NCBI GenBank assembly: GCA_045124505.1
Contig: JBGVLZ010000082.1
Coordinates: forward strand, 1-10,349
DNA from: RGIG7213 sp045124505
Lineage (GTDB): Bacteria; Bacillota; Clostridia; Oscillospirales; CAG-272
DNA length: 10,349 bases
Reading direction: 5' to 3'
This document shows, piece after piece, positions 1 through 7,180 of the stretch (the stretch's first letter is position 1; every line of letters begins with the position of its first letter). The notes below the pieces were generated by a model. It did not search any database, was not told where the DNA came from, and saw only the letters and a program-made list of their open reading frames with translations. The position numbers and the translations under genes were made by a program.

Positions 1-8
1 AGTTTCAT
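1..8 (-). CDS. First codons of a probable IS200/IS605 transposase TnpA (partial)
   Basis: An ATG at 8-6 is followed by AAA and CT, giving Met-Lys-Leu before the sequence ends. The GGAGG at 22-18 is 9 bases upstream, a normal spacing. Many clostridial IS605-type TnpA proteins begin with M-K-L or something similar, which agrees with the hairpins upstream, but three residues cannot prove identity. The remainder lies outside the window. Confidence 0.4.
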
Positions 9-15
9 TCTTGAT

Positions 16-73
16 AACCTCCTTTGATTTTTTGTACGGTTGGCGAACCGATACTATTTTATCATAGGAGGTT
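16..73 (-). promoter_or_regulatory. Shine-Dalgarno-sequestering stem in the transposase leader
   Basis: On the minus strand AACCTCCT (73-66) is exactly complementary to AGGAGGTT (23-16), which contains the ribosome binding site. The helix continues past one A-A mismatch through TGAT (64-61) with ATCA (28-25), giving 12 pairs. The loop encloses the bulged hairpin at 34-54. Such a fold would hide the ribosome binding site. IS200 is known to repress its transposase in this way, so translational self-limitation is the likely role here. Confidence 0.6.
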
Positions 74-107
74 CCTTTTTTCTATTCATAGCTACAAGCT
101 TTTTGGA

Positions 108-128
108 ACCACGGGCATAGCCCGTGGT
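108..128 (-). repeat. Perfect hairpin at the IS left end
   Basis: ACCACGGGC (108-116) and GCCCGTGGT (120-128) form a perfect 9-bp stem with a three-base loop. There is no T-run immediately after it on either strand, so it is a poor intrinsic terminator. The position near the element's edge suggests a TnpA recognition hairpin or a structure that shields the leader from outside transcription. Similar hairpins occur as dispersed repeats in related genomes, to my recollection. Confidence 0.55.
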
Positions 129-140
129 ATTCGTTATACA

Positions 141-178
141 ATAAGTGGCAGACCCAATTTTTTGGGTCTGCCACTTGC
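141..178 (-). terminator. Intrinsic terminator of the solute-binding lipoprotein gene
   Basis: AAGTGGCAGACCC (143-155) and GGGTCTGCCACTT (164-176) are perfectly complementary. On the minus strand the central bases add two A-T pairs, giving about 15 pairs closed by an AAAA loop. The minus-strand tail after the stem is TTATTGTAT, a moderately T-rich run. The structure lies about 11 bases past the stop codon at 188-190, the expected position for a terminator of that gene. Confidence 0.8.
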
Positions 179-187
179 GATATTCAA

Positions 188-2668
188 TTAGCTGTACATT
201 GAGTCATACCAATCATTGTAGATATATACGATACCTGTTTCTGCATCAGCACTCATAAATGCAGCATATGTCTCATTTTTTCTGAGTTCTGCATTAAGCT
301 GTGAGAAGAATGATTCGTAAAGATCAAAGTAGATCTGGTCGAGCTCTGCCGCTGTTACGCCTTCAGTATTCAAAGAAGCGACAAGCTTCTGATTTGCTGC
401 GATAAGCTCTTCATTTGCTGTGATCTGCGCTACATTTTCATCAAGCGCTGTCTTAGCTTCAGCACCCTTTGCCTTTTCGGCTTCGAGCTTTTCTTCAACA
501 GGTGCAAGCTCTGCTGTTATGGAATCAACAACTGCCTGTGTAGGTTCAAGAGCGATCTTAGCAGCATCAAGCTTAGGCTGTGCTGCAGCAAGCTTCTTTT
601 CAGCCTCTGCGAGTGATTCCTGCATTGTTTTGAGGTTCTTCTGCTGAATATCGAGCTGTTCAAGATCGGGCTTTTCAGCAGCGTTTATCTCTTCGATCTT
701 CTTCTGTGTTGCTTCTATATCAGCAGTCTTTGTTGTGATAATAGATGTCTGCTTATCAACCTCTGCCTGAAGCTTGGAAACTTCATCCTTGAAAGGCTTG
801 TTAGCTTCATTTGCCGCATCAAGACGAGCCTTGATACCGTCATACTGCTTCTGGATAGGATCGATAACTACACGGAACGGTTCGTAAGCCGCTACAAGCG
901 CAACATTGTCAGCACGTAGTGTTGTGAGTGCCGCTTCCGCATCTGCGATAACCTGATTGCAAGCATTTATCTTTGCAACACGTTCCGCTTCGGGATCGTA
1001 ATCGTTTACTTTCTTGAACATTTCATCAGAAAGCTGCTTTGCCGCCTTTATAAGCTCTGCATTATTTTCGTTTTCAAATACAAAGCCGAGGTAGGGAGAA
1101 ATAAGTGTTGACTTATTTGTTTCCTTTGCCTTTTCCCATATATCAAGGGGCATATCTTCTTCAGGATGTGCGATGAACGTGTTACCTGTTACATAGATAT
1201 TCATCATATAATCATGGTTAAGACGTACAAGCTTGCCTGTGTCTTCTTCGATCTTATAGTTTACACCGGGAACACCGTACTGAAGAAGATTTCTGAATTC
1301 AGAGTTTGTATTAAGGAAAGTAATTATTTCCATACATCTGTCAGCATTTTCAGCATACTTACTGATACCGAGCATGTATTCGCCTACAGTTTCCGTTGAA
1401 GCAACAGGCTTTTCAAGAACCTTAACGATATATTTGCTTGAATCTACAGTTGAAGCAAATGCTTCGTCGCCTTCAATAACTTTCAAAGCATACTTTGTAT
1501 CTTCTGTGGGGTTTTCGCAGAAGTAACCATTACGCTCAAACTGCTTCATGTATGCGTAAAATTCAGTATACTGCCACTGGTTAAGTATGTTCTTGGGAAC
1601 AGACTTCATACCTGTTGTGGAAGCATTTGAAAGATATGTACCGAACATTGTTGTTTCGCCTGAGAAAAGTCCTACAATACCGGGTGCATCGGCAAGGCTT
1701 ATGGGTTTGATAAATGCATCTTCATCAGCCTTATCGTAAATACCTGCAAGAGGATTGAGGATAGGAGAAACATCTGCTTCGCCTGCACTTACAGCGCTAA
1801 GGAACTTTACTGTTTCCTTATCTGTAAGACCTGTTATCTTCGATTCGTCGATACCGTACTTGGATACAAGTCCCTTATCGAGAACGAGGTATGTATATTC
1901 GGAAGCAAGCTGTCTGTTTGTGGGAATAGCATAAGTACCGTTACCTACCTTACCGCCTGCAATTACATTGGGGTTAAGATAGTGGTGGAGGTCACTTGCA
2001 GCACCTGCAAGCATTTCGTCAAGCTGAAGCAAGAACGACTCACCGTCGGAAGCATATGCTTCATCGTTTACGTACTTTGTAAGGTTTTCAGCACCGCAGA
2101 TAAGGAATATATCCATCTGTGTGGAGGTTGCTGTGGGATACTTTTCAACGGAAGCACCGAGAATGTTAAATTCTGTTTCGTAAAATTCAGTTTCGGACTC
2201 TTCTTCCTCCTGAACCTCTTCCTTGTACCATTTGCTCTTTCTGCCGCCTTCATCCTTGTCAGCCGCAATAAGCTTATCGATTGCCGAATGACGCTTTGAT
2301 TCCTTTTCGGAAGCATCTGCCTTGCTTTCGAGTTCAGCCTGAAGTGTCTGCTCTTCTGCAATATCAGCAACGATCTGGTCTATCTTTTCTTCATATTCGC
2401 TTTCCTTGAAGTAACGAAGGATGACCTGTGTCTTGAAGCGCTGTGTTGTTATTGAGTTGATCTCATCCTGCACAGCTTTGATAGCTTCTTCTGTCGTTTC
2501 ATCGCCCGTCATAAGCGTAAGTACAACTGTTTTCGGTTTTCTTGCCGCAATTTCATCAGCTTCGATAACATCGCCGTTTTTGTTGTTGCTTGCAGTACCG
2601 CAGCTTGCGAATACTAAAGGCAACAATGTTGCAAGAGCAAGAAAGAGTGCGAATAATCTCTTTTTCAT
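188..2668 (-). CDS. Solute-binding-protein-like lipoprotein with a long coiled-coil insertion
   Basis: This is an 826-residue exported lipoprotein. A signal peptide (residues 1-22, KKR start, hydrophobic 5-21) ends in a lipobox with Cys23. Residues about 46-90 and 185-560 look like the two lobes of an extracellular ABC-transporter solute-binding protein, by overall pattern (for example FLICG near 190 and GVNYKIEEDTGKL near 468-480) rather than by a decisive motif. Residues about 565-765 are Ala/Lys/Glu-rich heptad-like sequence typical of coiled coil. A second charged stretch lies at 103-165. The last 50 residues return to a helix-rich, aromatic tail resembling the C-terminal helices of such proteins. 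Solute-binding proteins are usually 400-550 residues, so about 250-300 residues are extra. No permease or ATPase gene is adjacent. An own promoter lies at 2767-2795 and a terminator at 141-178. The ATG at 2668 has only a distant AAAGG; an earlier ATG is closed by a stop after three codons. The substrate is unknown. Confidence 0.8.
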   Translation of the reverse strand: MKKRLFALFLALATLLPLVFASCGTASNNKNGDVIEADEIAARKPKTVVLTLMTGDETTEEAIKAVQDEINSITTQRFKTQVILRYFKESEYEEKIDQIVADIAEEQTLQAELESKADASEKESKRHSAIDKLIAADKDEGGRKSKWYKEEVQEEEESETEFYETEFNILGASVEKYPTATSTQMDIFLICGAENLTKYVNDEAYASDGESFLLQLDEMLAGAASDLHHYLNPNVIAGGKVGNGTYAIPTNRQLASEYTYLVLDKGLVSKYGIDESKITGLTDKETVKFLSAVSAGEADVSPILNPLAGIYDKADEDAFIKPISLADAPGIVGLFSGETTMFGTYLSNASTTGMKSVPKNILNQWQYTEFYAYMKQFERNGYFCENPTEDTKYALKVIEGDEAFASTVDSSKYIVKVLEKPVASTETVGEYMLGISKYAENADRCMEIITFLNTNSEFRNLLQYGVPGVNYKIEEDTGKLVRLNHDYMMNIYVTGNTFIAHPEEDMPLDIWEKAKETNKSTLISPYLGFVFENENNAELIKAAKQLSDEMFKKVNDYDPEAERVAKINACNQVIADAEAALTTLRADNVALVAAYEPFRVVIDPIQKQYDGIKARLDAANEANKPFKDEVSKLQAEVDKQTSIITTKTADIEATQKKIEEINAAEKPDLEQLDIQQKNLKTMQESLAEAEKKLAAAQPKLDAAKIALEPTQAVVDSITAELAPVEEKLEAEKAKGAEAKTALDENVAQITANEELIAANQKLVASLNTEGVTAAELDQIYFDLYESFFSQLNAELRKNETYAAFMSADAETGIVYIYNDWYDSMYS

Positions 2669-2766
2669 GTGTTATGTGACCATGCCTTTCTTTTGTTGTG
2701 AAGCACACGCCTCACTCAAAAATTGATTGATACGGAAAAATCTCCGTTTTATAAATATACATATAA

Positions 2767-2795
2767 ATACTACACTAAAAATGCAGTTCAGTCAA
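2767..2795 (-). promoter_or_regulatory. Sigma-A promoter of the solute-binding lipoprotein gene
   Basis: On the minus strand there is TTGACT (-35, 2795-2790), a 17-base spacer, and TAGTAT (-10, 2772-2767). The -35 and -10 each match five of six consensus bases. Transcription would start near 2760, leaving a leader of about 90 bases that includes a small ACGGA/TCCGT hairpin (2732-2747). The promoter lies in the gap downstream of rpoD, so this gene can be expressed independently of dnaG-rpoD. Confidence 0.7.
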
Positions 2796-2843
2796 GTAGT
2801 TTTTTTAAATAAAATATAAACAGGAATGATAAATGCGTATAAT

Positions 2844-3941
2844 TTAATCAAGATAGTCCTTCAGACGCTTCGATCTGCTGGGATGTCTGAGCTTACGGAG
2901 TGCCTTTGCCTCGATCTGTCTTATTCTTTCACGTGTGATATTAAACACCTTACCTACTTCCTCAAGCGTTCTTGTTCTTCCGTCTTCAAGACCGAAACGC
3001 AAACGAAGCACCTGCGCTTCACGGGGAGTAAGCGTATTGAGAACCTCGTTAAGCTGTTCACGCAAAAGCGTATAGAATGCGGCGTCAGCAGGTGCGGGTG
3101 AATCGTCATCGGGGATAAAGTCTCCGAGATGGCTGTCCTCTTCCTCGCCTATAGGTGTTTCAAGTGAAACGGGATCCTGTGCTATCTTCATGATATCACG
3201 CACTTTTTCCACACTCATACCGAGCTCACTTGCGATCTCGTCCGCGGTAGGCTCCCTGCCGTAGTCCTGCAGAAGCTGACGTGTGGTTTTTGTGACCTTG
3301 TGGATAGTTTCGACCATATGAACGGGGATACGGATAGTTCTTGCCTGATCCGCGATTGCTCTCGTTATAGCCTGTCTTATCCACCATGTGGCATATGTTG
3401 AAAATTTGTATCCCTTTGTGTAGTCGAATTTTTCAACAGCCTTCATAAGTCCGAGGTTACCTTCCTGAATAAGATCAAGGAAGAACATTCCCTTACTTAC
3501 ATATCTCTTTGCGATACTTACAACAAGACGGAGGTTAGCTGTTACAAGCTCTTTCTTTGCCTTGTCGTCGCCGTCTGCCATGCGCTGTGCCAGATACAGT
3601 TCTCTTTCGCTGTCAAGAAGCGGGAACTGACCGATCTCCTTGAGGTACATACGTACAGGGTCATCAATGGGAAGACCTTCCTGCGCCAGCATTTTTTCCA
3701 TATCCTCGGCGCTTTCGTATTTTTCTACCTCGCTCTCGATCTCGTCAAACTCCTGCTCACTGTCAAGATATCCGACAACCTCGATGCCCATGCCCTGAAG
3801 AGTGTCATAAAATTTTTCGATCTGGTCAAGATCGATATCAACCTCTTCAAATGCTTCCATGATCTCGTTGTTTGTCAAAGAACCTTTCTGTTTGCCCTTT
3901 TCCATCAACGATTTCATTATGTTTTTCTTTGTTTGTTCCAT
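2844..3941 (-). CDS. rpoD: RNA polymerase primary sigma factor (SigA / RpoD)
   Basis: This is the housekeeping sigma factor, directing RNA polymerase to TTGACA/TATAAT promoters. At 365 residues it is of Firmicutes SigA length, without the long insert of proteobacterial RpoD. Region 1.1 covers about 1-80; region 1.2 about 93-125 (DPVRMYLKEIG). Region 2 covers about 131-205, with the core-binding LDLIQEGNLGLMKAVEKF and the -10-recognising YKFSTYATWWIRQAITRAI. Region 3 covers about 210-290. Region 4 covers about 300-361 with the helix-turn-helix LEEVGKVFNITRERIRQIE that reads the -35. All are intact. The ATG at 3941 follows GGAAAGGA at a slightly long spacing. It starts 34 bases after dnaG stops, indicating one operon, the usual dnaG-sigA arrangement in Firmicutes. 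No hairpin terminator follows the stop, so readthrough toward the lipoprotein gene is possible. Confidence 0.97.
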   Translation of the reverse strand: MEQTKKNIMKSLMEKGKQKGSLTNNEIMEAFEEVDIDLDQIEKFYDTLQGMGIEVVGYLDSEQEFDEIESEVEKYESAEDMEKMLAQEGLPIDDPVRMYLKEIGQFPLLDSERELYLAQRMADGDDKAKKELVTANLRLVVSIAKRYVSKGMFFLDLIQEGNLGLMKAVEKFDYTKGYKFSTYATWWIRQAITRAIADQARTIRIPVHMVETIHKVTKTTRQLLQDYGREPTADEIASELGMSVEKVRDIMKIAQDPVSLETPIGEEEDSHLGDFIPDDDSPAPADAAFYTLLREQLNEVLNTLTPREAQVLRLRFGLEDGRTRTLEEVGKVFNITRERIRQIEAKALRKLRHPSRSKRLKDYLD

Positions 3942-3975
3942 ATATAGGGATTTCCTTTCCGCTTTTTAAGCGTAA

Positions 3976-5727
3976 TTATTTCTTTCTTTTTGACTGTATC
4001 AGCGCTTCAAGATCGCTTACCGTATCAGTCGGCGTTTGTGCCGTTTCCTTTGCTTTTGCAAGTGTTTCAGCACTTTCGGCAAACACATCGTATGTATTGT
4101 TTGAAAGTGACTGGCGGTCAATACGCATTTTTGTAATGCGTCCTATCTGTTCGGGTGTAAATTCTCCTGCCAAAAATGCAGGGTCGAATTTCCTTTCTTT
4201 TTCAAAAATATCACGCAGTACGGTATAGACCTGCTTTCCGAATGCTGTGAAAAATATGTCCTCGGACAGTATTCCCTCTTTTTCAGCCTTTTCCGTATAT
4301 TCAGGATTTATCTGTATGATACCGAGGATGGCTTCCTCTGCCTTCGCCGCCTGTACATTCCGTGCTGTATCGGGGTTTATCTTATCGCCAAGCCCCATAA
4401 CACTGCGTCTTACGTCATCGTTAAACCTTTTCTTTTCCCGCCTTATAAACGCATTCCTTTTCTTTTTTACGTCCGTTTTAAGGCTTTCTTCCGAAACATC
4501 AAACATTTTTGCCGCTTTTGCGGTATAAACGTCACGTTCAACATCCGATGTCATACCCGCAAGTATTGCACAGACCTCATCCGATGCTTTTACTTTTTCT
4601 TCGGGTATTGCAATATTGTATTTTGAGAGAATAGAATCGCATTTGAATTGAAATTCACTTTTTGATTCGTCTATCAGATGTCTGAAACGCTCCTTGCCGT
4701 ATTTCTGCAAAAATTCATCAGGATCTATTCCGGCAGGCAAAGACAGCGCACGCACTTCAAGGGACGCCGAAGTAAGTATAGGTATAGCACGGTTTGTCGC
4801 TTTTCTGCCCGCTTCATCGCCGTCATAACAAATAACGACCTTATCCTTGTATTTTTTCAAAAGCGATGCCTGCTCGGACGTAAATGCCGTGCCGAGTCCC
4901 GCAACAGCCGAGGTAAAGCCTGCGGCATGTAATGCAATAACGTCTGTATATCCTTCGCAGAGGATAAAATAATCCTCATTTGAATTTTTCGCAAAATTAA
5001 GTGCAAATATGCTCCTTCCCTTTTTGAATGCGGGAGTATCGTTTGTGTTTAAATATTTCGGTTTTTCGTCACCAAGCGCACGACCGCCGAATGCAACAAC
5101 ATTTCCTGCAGGATCTATTATCGGGAAGATAAGGCGGTTTCTGTAATAATCAAACAACTTTCCGTTTTTTGATTCACCGCACAAAAATCCCTCTTTCATT
5201 TCGGAAGAAGTATATCCAAGCGACCGCAGATGAGATGCAAGCGCACCGAAGCTGTCAGGGCAGAATCCTATTCCGAAATGCTTTCCGACCGAGCCTGAAA
5301 GTCTGCGTTTTTCCGCATATTCCGTAGCGTTCTTATATTTTCCGCTTGCGAGTGCGGAATTAAAAAAGCGTGCCGCCGCCTTGTTCATTTCAAGAATACG
5401 TTTTCTTTTGTTTGCGGAGGCATCGGCATGGCTGTCCACGGGCAAAGTTAGTCCTGCACGTTTTGCAAGATGCTCCACTGCCGAAACATAGTCGAGATTT
5501 TCAACACCCATTATGAATGTTATGACATCACCGCCTGCACCGCAACCGAAACAGTAGCACGAATCGCTTTTTGTAAACACCGTAAAAGACGGAGATTTTT
5601 CATTATGAAACGGACAAAGCCCAACATAATTTGAACCTGCACGTTTTAATCCGACATAATTGCCGACAACGTCGACTATATCACAGCGCGCTTTTAGTTC
5701 TTCGATAAAACTGCTGTCGAATCTCAT
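3976..5727 (-). CDS. dnaG: DNA primase DnaG
   Basis: DnaG synthesises RNA primers for Okazaki fragments at the replication fork, working with the replicative helicase. The protein is 583 residues, a normal size. The N-terminal CHC2 zinc-binding domain has Cys38, His41, Cys59 and Cys62, with the spacing of the E. coli enzyme. The catalytic core follows, with RNRLIFPI (196-203) and VVAFGGRAL (210-218). The TOPRIM domain shows the glutamate in CEGYTDV (Glu258) and the metal-binding aspartates in YDGDEAGRKA (302, 304) and in GIDPDEF (335, 337). The C-terminal part from about 430 is the less conserved helicase-interaction region. The start at 5727 is fixed by AGGAGG (5738-5733) six bases upstream. 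It is followed by rpoD in the same operon. I see no convincing -35/-10 pair upstream. Confidence 0.96.
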   Translation of the reverse strand: MRFDSSFIEELKARCDIVDVVGNYVGLKRAGSNYVGLCPFHNEKSPSFTVFTKSDSCYCFGCGAGGDVITFIMGVENLDYVSAVEHLAKRAGLTLPVDSHADASANKRKRILEMNKAAARFFNSALASGKYKNATEYAEKRRLSGSVGKHFGIGFCPDSFGALASHLRSLGYTSSEMKEGFLCGESKNGKLFDYYRNRLIFPIIDPAGNVVAFGGRALGDEKPKYLNTNDTPAFKKGRSIFALNFAKNSNEDYFILCEGYTDVIALHAAGFTSAVAGLGTAFTSEQASLLKKYKDKVVICYDGDEAGRKATNRAIPILTSASLEVRALSLPAGIDPDEFLQKYGKERFRHLIDESKSEFQFKCDSILSKYNIAIPEEKVKASDEVCAILAGMTSDVERDVYTAKAAKMFDVSEESLKTDVKKKRNAFIRREKKRFNDDVRRSVMGLGDKINPDTARNVQAAKAEEAILGIIQINPEYTEKAEKEGILSEDIFFTAFGKQVYTVLRDIFEKERKFDPAFLAGEFTPEQIGRITKMRIDRQSLSNNTYDVFAESAETLAKAKETAQTPTDTVSDLEALIQSKRKK

Positions 5728-5796
5728 ACCTTTCCTCCTCTTTTTCTCTTAAGATACGCAAAAAAAGTCTGTTTTTCTTTTTTATAAGCCGCGAGA

Positions 5797-5823
5797 ATTG
5801 TAAATAAATTATTAATATACAAT
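5797..5823. promoter_or_regulatory. Imperfect 27-base palindrome in the dnaG / lipoprotein divergent region
   Basis: ATTGTA (5797-5802) and TACAAT (5818-5823) are inverted, and the AT-rich core between them is also partly symmetrical, so about 11 of 13 opposed positions pair. It lies between the dnaG start and the rightward promoter at 5863-5891, where a repressor site could act. AT-rich sequence makes such symmetry more likely by chance, so this is a weak candidate operator. Confidence 0.25.
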
Positions 5824-5862
5824 CTTCGATTTATACCGACTACAAAATTTACATTTATAATA

Positions 5863-5891
5863 TTGATTTGATTTCATTTATAAGTTAGAAT
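5863..5891 (+). promoter_or_regulatory. Sigma-A promoter for the rightward gene group
   Basis: TTGATT (5863-5868) and TAGAAT (5886-5891) are separated by 17 bases, with four and five consensus matches. The start of transcription would be near 5898. That leaves room for the GAAAGG site at 5912-5917 and the ATG at 5926, but only about 7 bases before the alternative ATG at 5905, which supports the later start. Confidence 0.6.
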
Positions 5892-5925
5892 AAATCAACA
5901 TCATATGTCACGAAAGGTTAAAGAC

Positions 5926-6633
5926 ATGAAAAATATTATAAGATCCGTTTGTATATTGTTAGCATTTTCGTTTATATTCTCACTTTTCGGCTGTTCGGAA
6001 AAGAAGCAGAAAAGCAGACTCGAAATGACATCAGACGAAAGACTGCAAGCTGCGCTTGAAGACCTTTTCAAAGGTGGAAATTACGATATATCGGTAGATA
6101 TAAAGTATGATATAATCGACGGTAATCAAACCACGAATATCAATACGGAGATCATAAAAAATACAGATAAAAACGGCACAATTGGATATGTCAAGCGTTT
6201 GAACGGCGACTATAACGATGAATACTACATAGACAATGCATATTACAAGCCCGATGGTACGCTTTCGCACCCCGACTTTCCTTTAGTGCTTGAAAAGGAA
6301 ACGCTTGTCCGCGATCTGACTCCAGAACTGATGGGTGATTACATATATGTAGACGGTGAAAACTTTAAGACATATGAATTTAAAGTGCCGGATAACAAGC
6401 TTAAGGATCTTATGAATCCCGGATCAAAGATGTCGGCAAACGAGGCAAAAGGAAGTGTTGTACTCAGCCTCAACGGTTATCTTATGGGTTACAAGATCAA
6501 AGCTAAAACAGAACGCTGGATAAGTGAAAATATGTTCTATGAGTATGACTTCACTCTCACAGTAACAGTAAACGCAATAAACGAGAATACAGAGAAAATC
6601 GTTTTGCCGTTTGAATATAAAAAAGATGCGTAA
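5926..6633 (+). CDS. Lipoprotein of unknown function
   Basis: This is a 235-residue exported lipoprotein. A signal peptide starting MKNIIRSVC has a hydrophobic stretch to residue 21 and a lipobox LFGC with Cys23, followed by the charged linker SEKKQKS. The mature part is rich in alternating polar and hydrophobic residues with many Tyr, Asn and Asp, suggesting a mostly beta-strand globular domain. The pattern vaguely recalls LolA/LppX-type half-barrels, but that is a guess. The frame is open from an ATG at 5905, but GAAAGG at 5912-5917 sits 8 bases before the ATG at 5926, where the signal peptide begins. I therefore choose 5926. It is the first gene after the promoter at 5863-5891 and is 18 bases from the next gene, so it probably heads an operon. 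I do not recognise the family. Confidence 0.75.
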   Translation: MKNIIRSVCILLAFSFIFSLFGCSEKKQKSRLEMTSDERLQAALEDLFKGGNYDISVDIKYDIIDGNQTTNINTEIIKNTDKNGTIGYVKRLNGDYNDEYYIDNAYYKPDGTLSHPDFPLVLEKETLVRDLTPELMGDYIYVDGENFKTYEFKVPDNKLKDLMNPGSKMSANEAKGSVVLSLNGYLMGYKIKAKTERWISENMFYEYDFTLTVTVNAINENTEKIVLPFEYKKDA

Positions 6634-6651
6634 GGAAATCAATATACGGAT

Positions 6652-6876
6652 ATGAAATCACATGGAAGAAAGATGATAGCTCCTATCATCGTTACGGCAG
6701 TTACAATAATTTATTACATCATCTATTTTTATGCCCTTATATCGGTATTCGATGGAGCACTGAAGATAGCATTCGGAATTATACCACTCGTGCTGTCACT
6801 TATAATGATATGTGTGTGCATAGAAAGAATAAAAGAAATAAAGAAAGGTGAAGAAGATGATATTAGTAAATACTGA
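6652..6876 (+). CDS. Small two-helix membrane protein, partner of ybjQ
   Basis: This protein has 74 residues with two hydrophobic helices (about 9-31 and 36-56). A charged cytoplasmic tail follows, rich in Lys and Glu and ending GEEDDISKY. To my recollection, clostridial genomes often carry a similar small protein with a GEEDD-SKY tail directly upstream of ybjQ, so the pair is likely conserved. Its function is unknown. Its end overlaps the start of ybjQ by 20 bases, implying translational coupling. The start is uncertain: the ATG at 6652 has a weak, distant AAGGA, while the ATG at 6673 has GGAAG close upstream. The longer form keeps a short basic N-terminus before the first helix. Confidence 0.7.
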   Translation: MKSHGRKMIAPIIVTAVTIIYYIIYFYALISVFDGALKIAFGIIPLVLSLIMICVCIERIKEIKKGEEDDISKY

Positions 6877-7168
6877 TTACATCAGCGGAAAACAGCTTGA
6901 AACACTCACACTCGTAAAAGGAAGCACTATACAGTCAAAGCATATCGGAAAAGACATAACTCAAAGCTTCAAAACTTTGGTAGGCGGTGAGCTTAAAGCG
7001 TACAACGAAATGATGAACGAGGCAAGAGCACTTGCAACAAAAAGAATGGTTGAAGAAGCAGAGGCACTCGGTGCAGATGCGGTAATCAATATCCGTTACG
7101 CCTCATCAGCTGTTATGCAGGGCGCAGCAGAAGTAATCGTTTACGGCACAGCAGTTAAATTTATTTAA
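6857..7168 (+). CDS. ybjQ: YbjQ family protein (UPF0145)
   Basis: This is a 103-residue cytosolic protein of the YbjQ/UPF0145 (DUF74) family. Family features visible are the N-terminal strand ILVNTDYISGK, the helix YNEMMNEARALATKRMVEEA (about 48-67), the signature GADAVINIRY (about 71-80), and the C-terminal AAEVIVYGTAVKF. Members form small ring-like oligomers; the biological role is not established, and heavy-metal binding has been suggested. The frame extends to a GTG at 6848. The AAAGG at 6844-6848 and 8-base spacing indicate the ATG at 6857, which still overlaps the upstream membrane-protein gene by 20 bases. The next gene starts 12 bases after the stop, so an operon is likely. Confidence 0.9.
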   Translation: MILVNTDYISGKQLETLTLVKGSTIQSKHIGKDITQSFKTLVGGELKAYNEMMNEARALATKRMVEEAEALGADAVINIRYASSAVMQGAAEVIVYGTAVKFI

Positions 7169-7180
7169 GGGAAACTGCGG

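Larger units (their letters stand above)
1..143 (-). mobile_element. Left end of a probable IS200/IS605-family insertion sequence (continues off the left edge)
   Basis: Read on the minus strand, this stretch begins with a perfect 9-bp hairpin (108-116 with 120-128, loop of 3). A second 8-bp hairpin with one bulged base lies at 34-54, and a strong ribosome binding site (18-22) precedes an ATG at 8. A subterminal hairpin, a long structured leader and a Shine-Dalgarno paired to an upstream complement are the known layout of IS200-type left ends. There the Y1 transposase TnpA recognises hairpins rather than terminal inverted repeats. The element starts immediately beyond the terminator of the neighbouring lipoprotein gene. 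The exact outer boundary cannot be fixed; I place it between the terminator tail and the first hairpin. The family call is inference, because almost no coding sequence is present. Confidence 0.55.

Noticed and set aside
1..187. CRISPR array suggested by several hairpins close together
   Set aside because: The hairpins differ in sequence and spacing; there are no direct repeats with regular spacers.
420..2370. Several open frames antisense to or overlapping the lipoprotein gene (for example 420-647 +, 1166-1399 +, 1982-2299 +, 2068-2370 -)
   Set aside because: They lie wholly inside the well-supported lipoprotein gene, have no ribosome binding sites that fit, and give low-complexity translations typical of shadow frames.
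3960..3972. Short palindrome CGCTT/AAGCG between dnaG and rpoD as a terminator
   Set aside because: The stem has only five pairs and is followed on the minus strand by a purine-rich ribosome binding site, not a T-run.
5740..5790. dnaG promoter in the T-rich stretch upstream of its start
   Set aside because: There are TATAA-like words, but no acceptable -35 at 16-18 bases; any call would be arbitrary in such AT-rich DNA.
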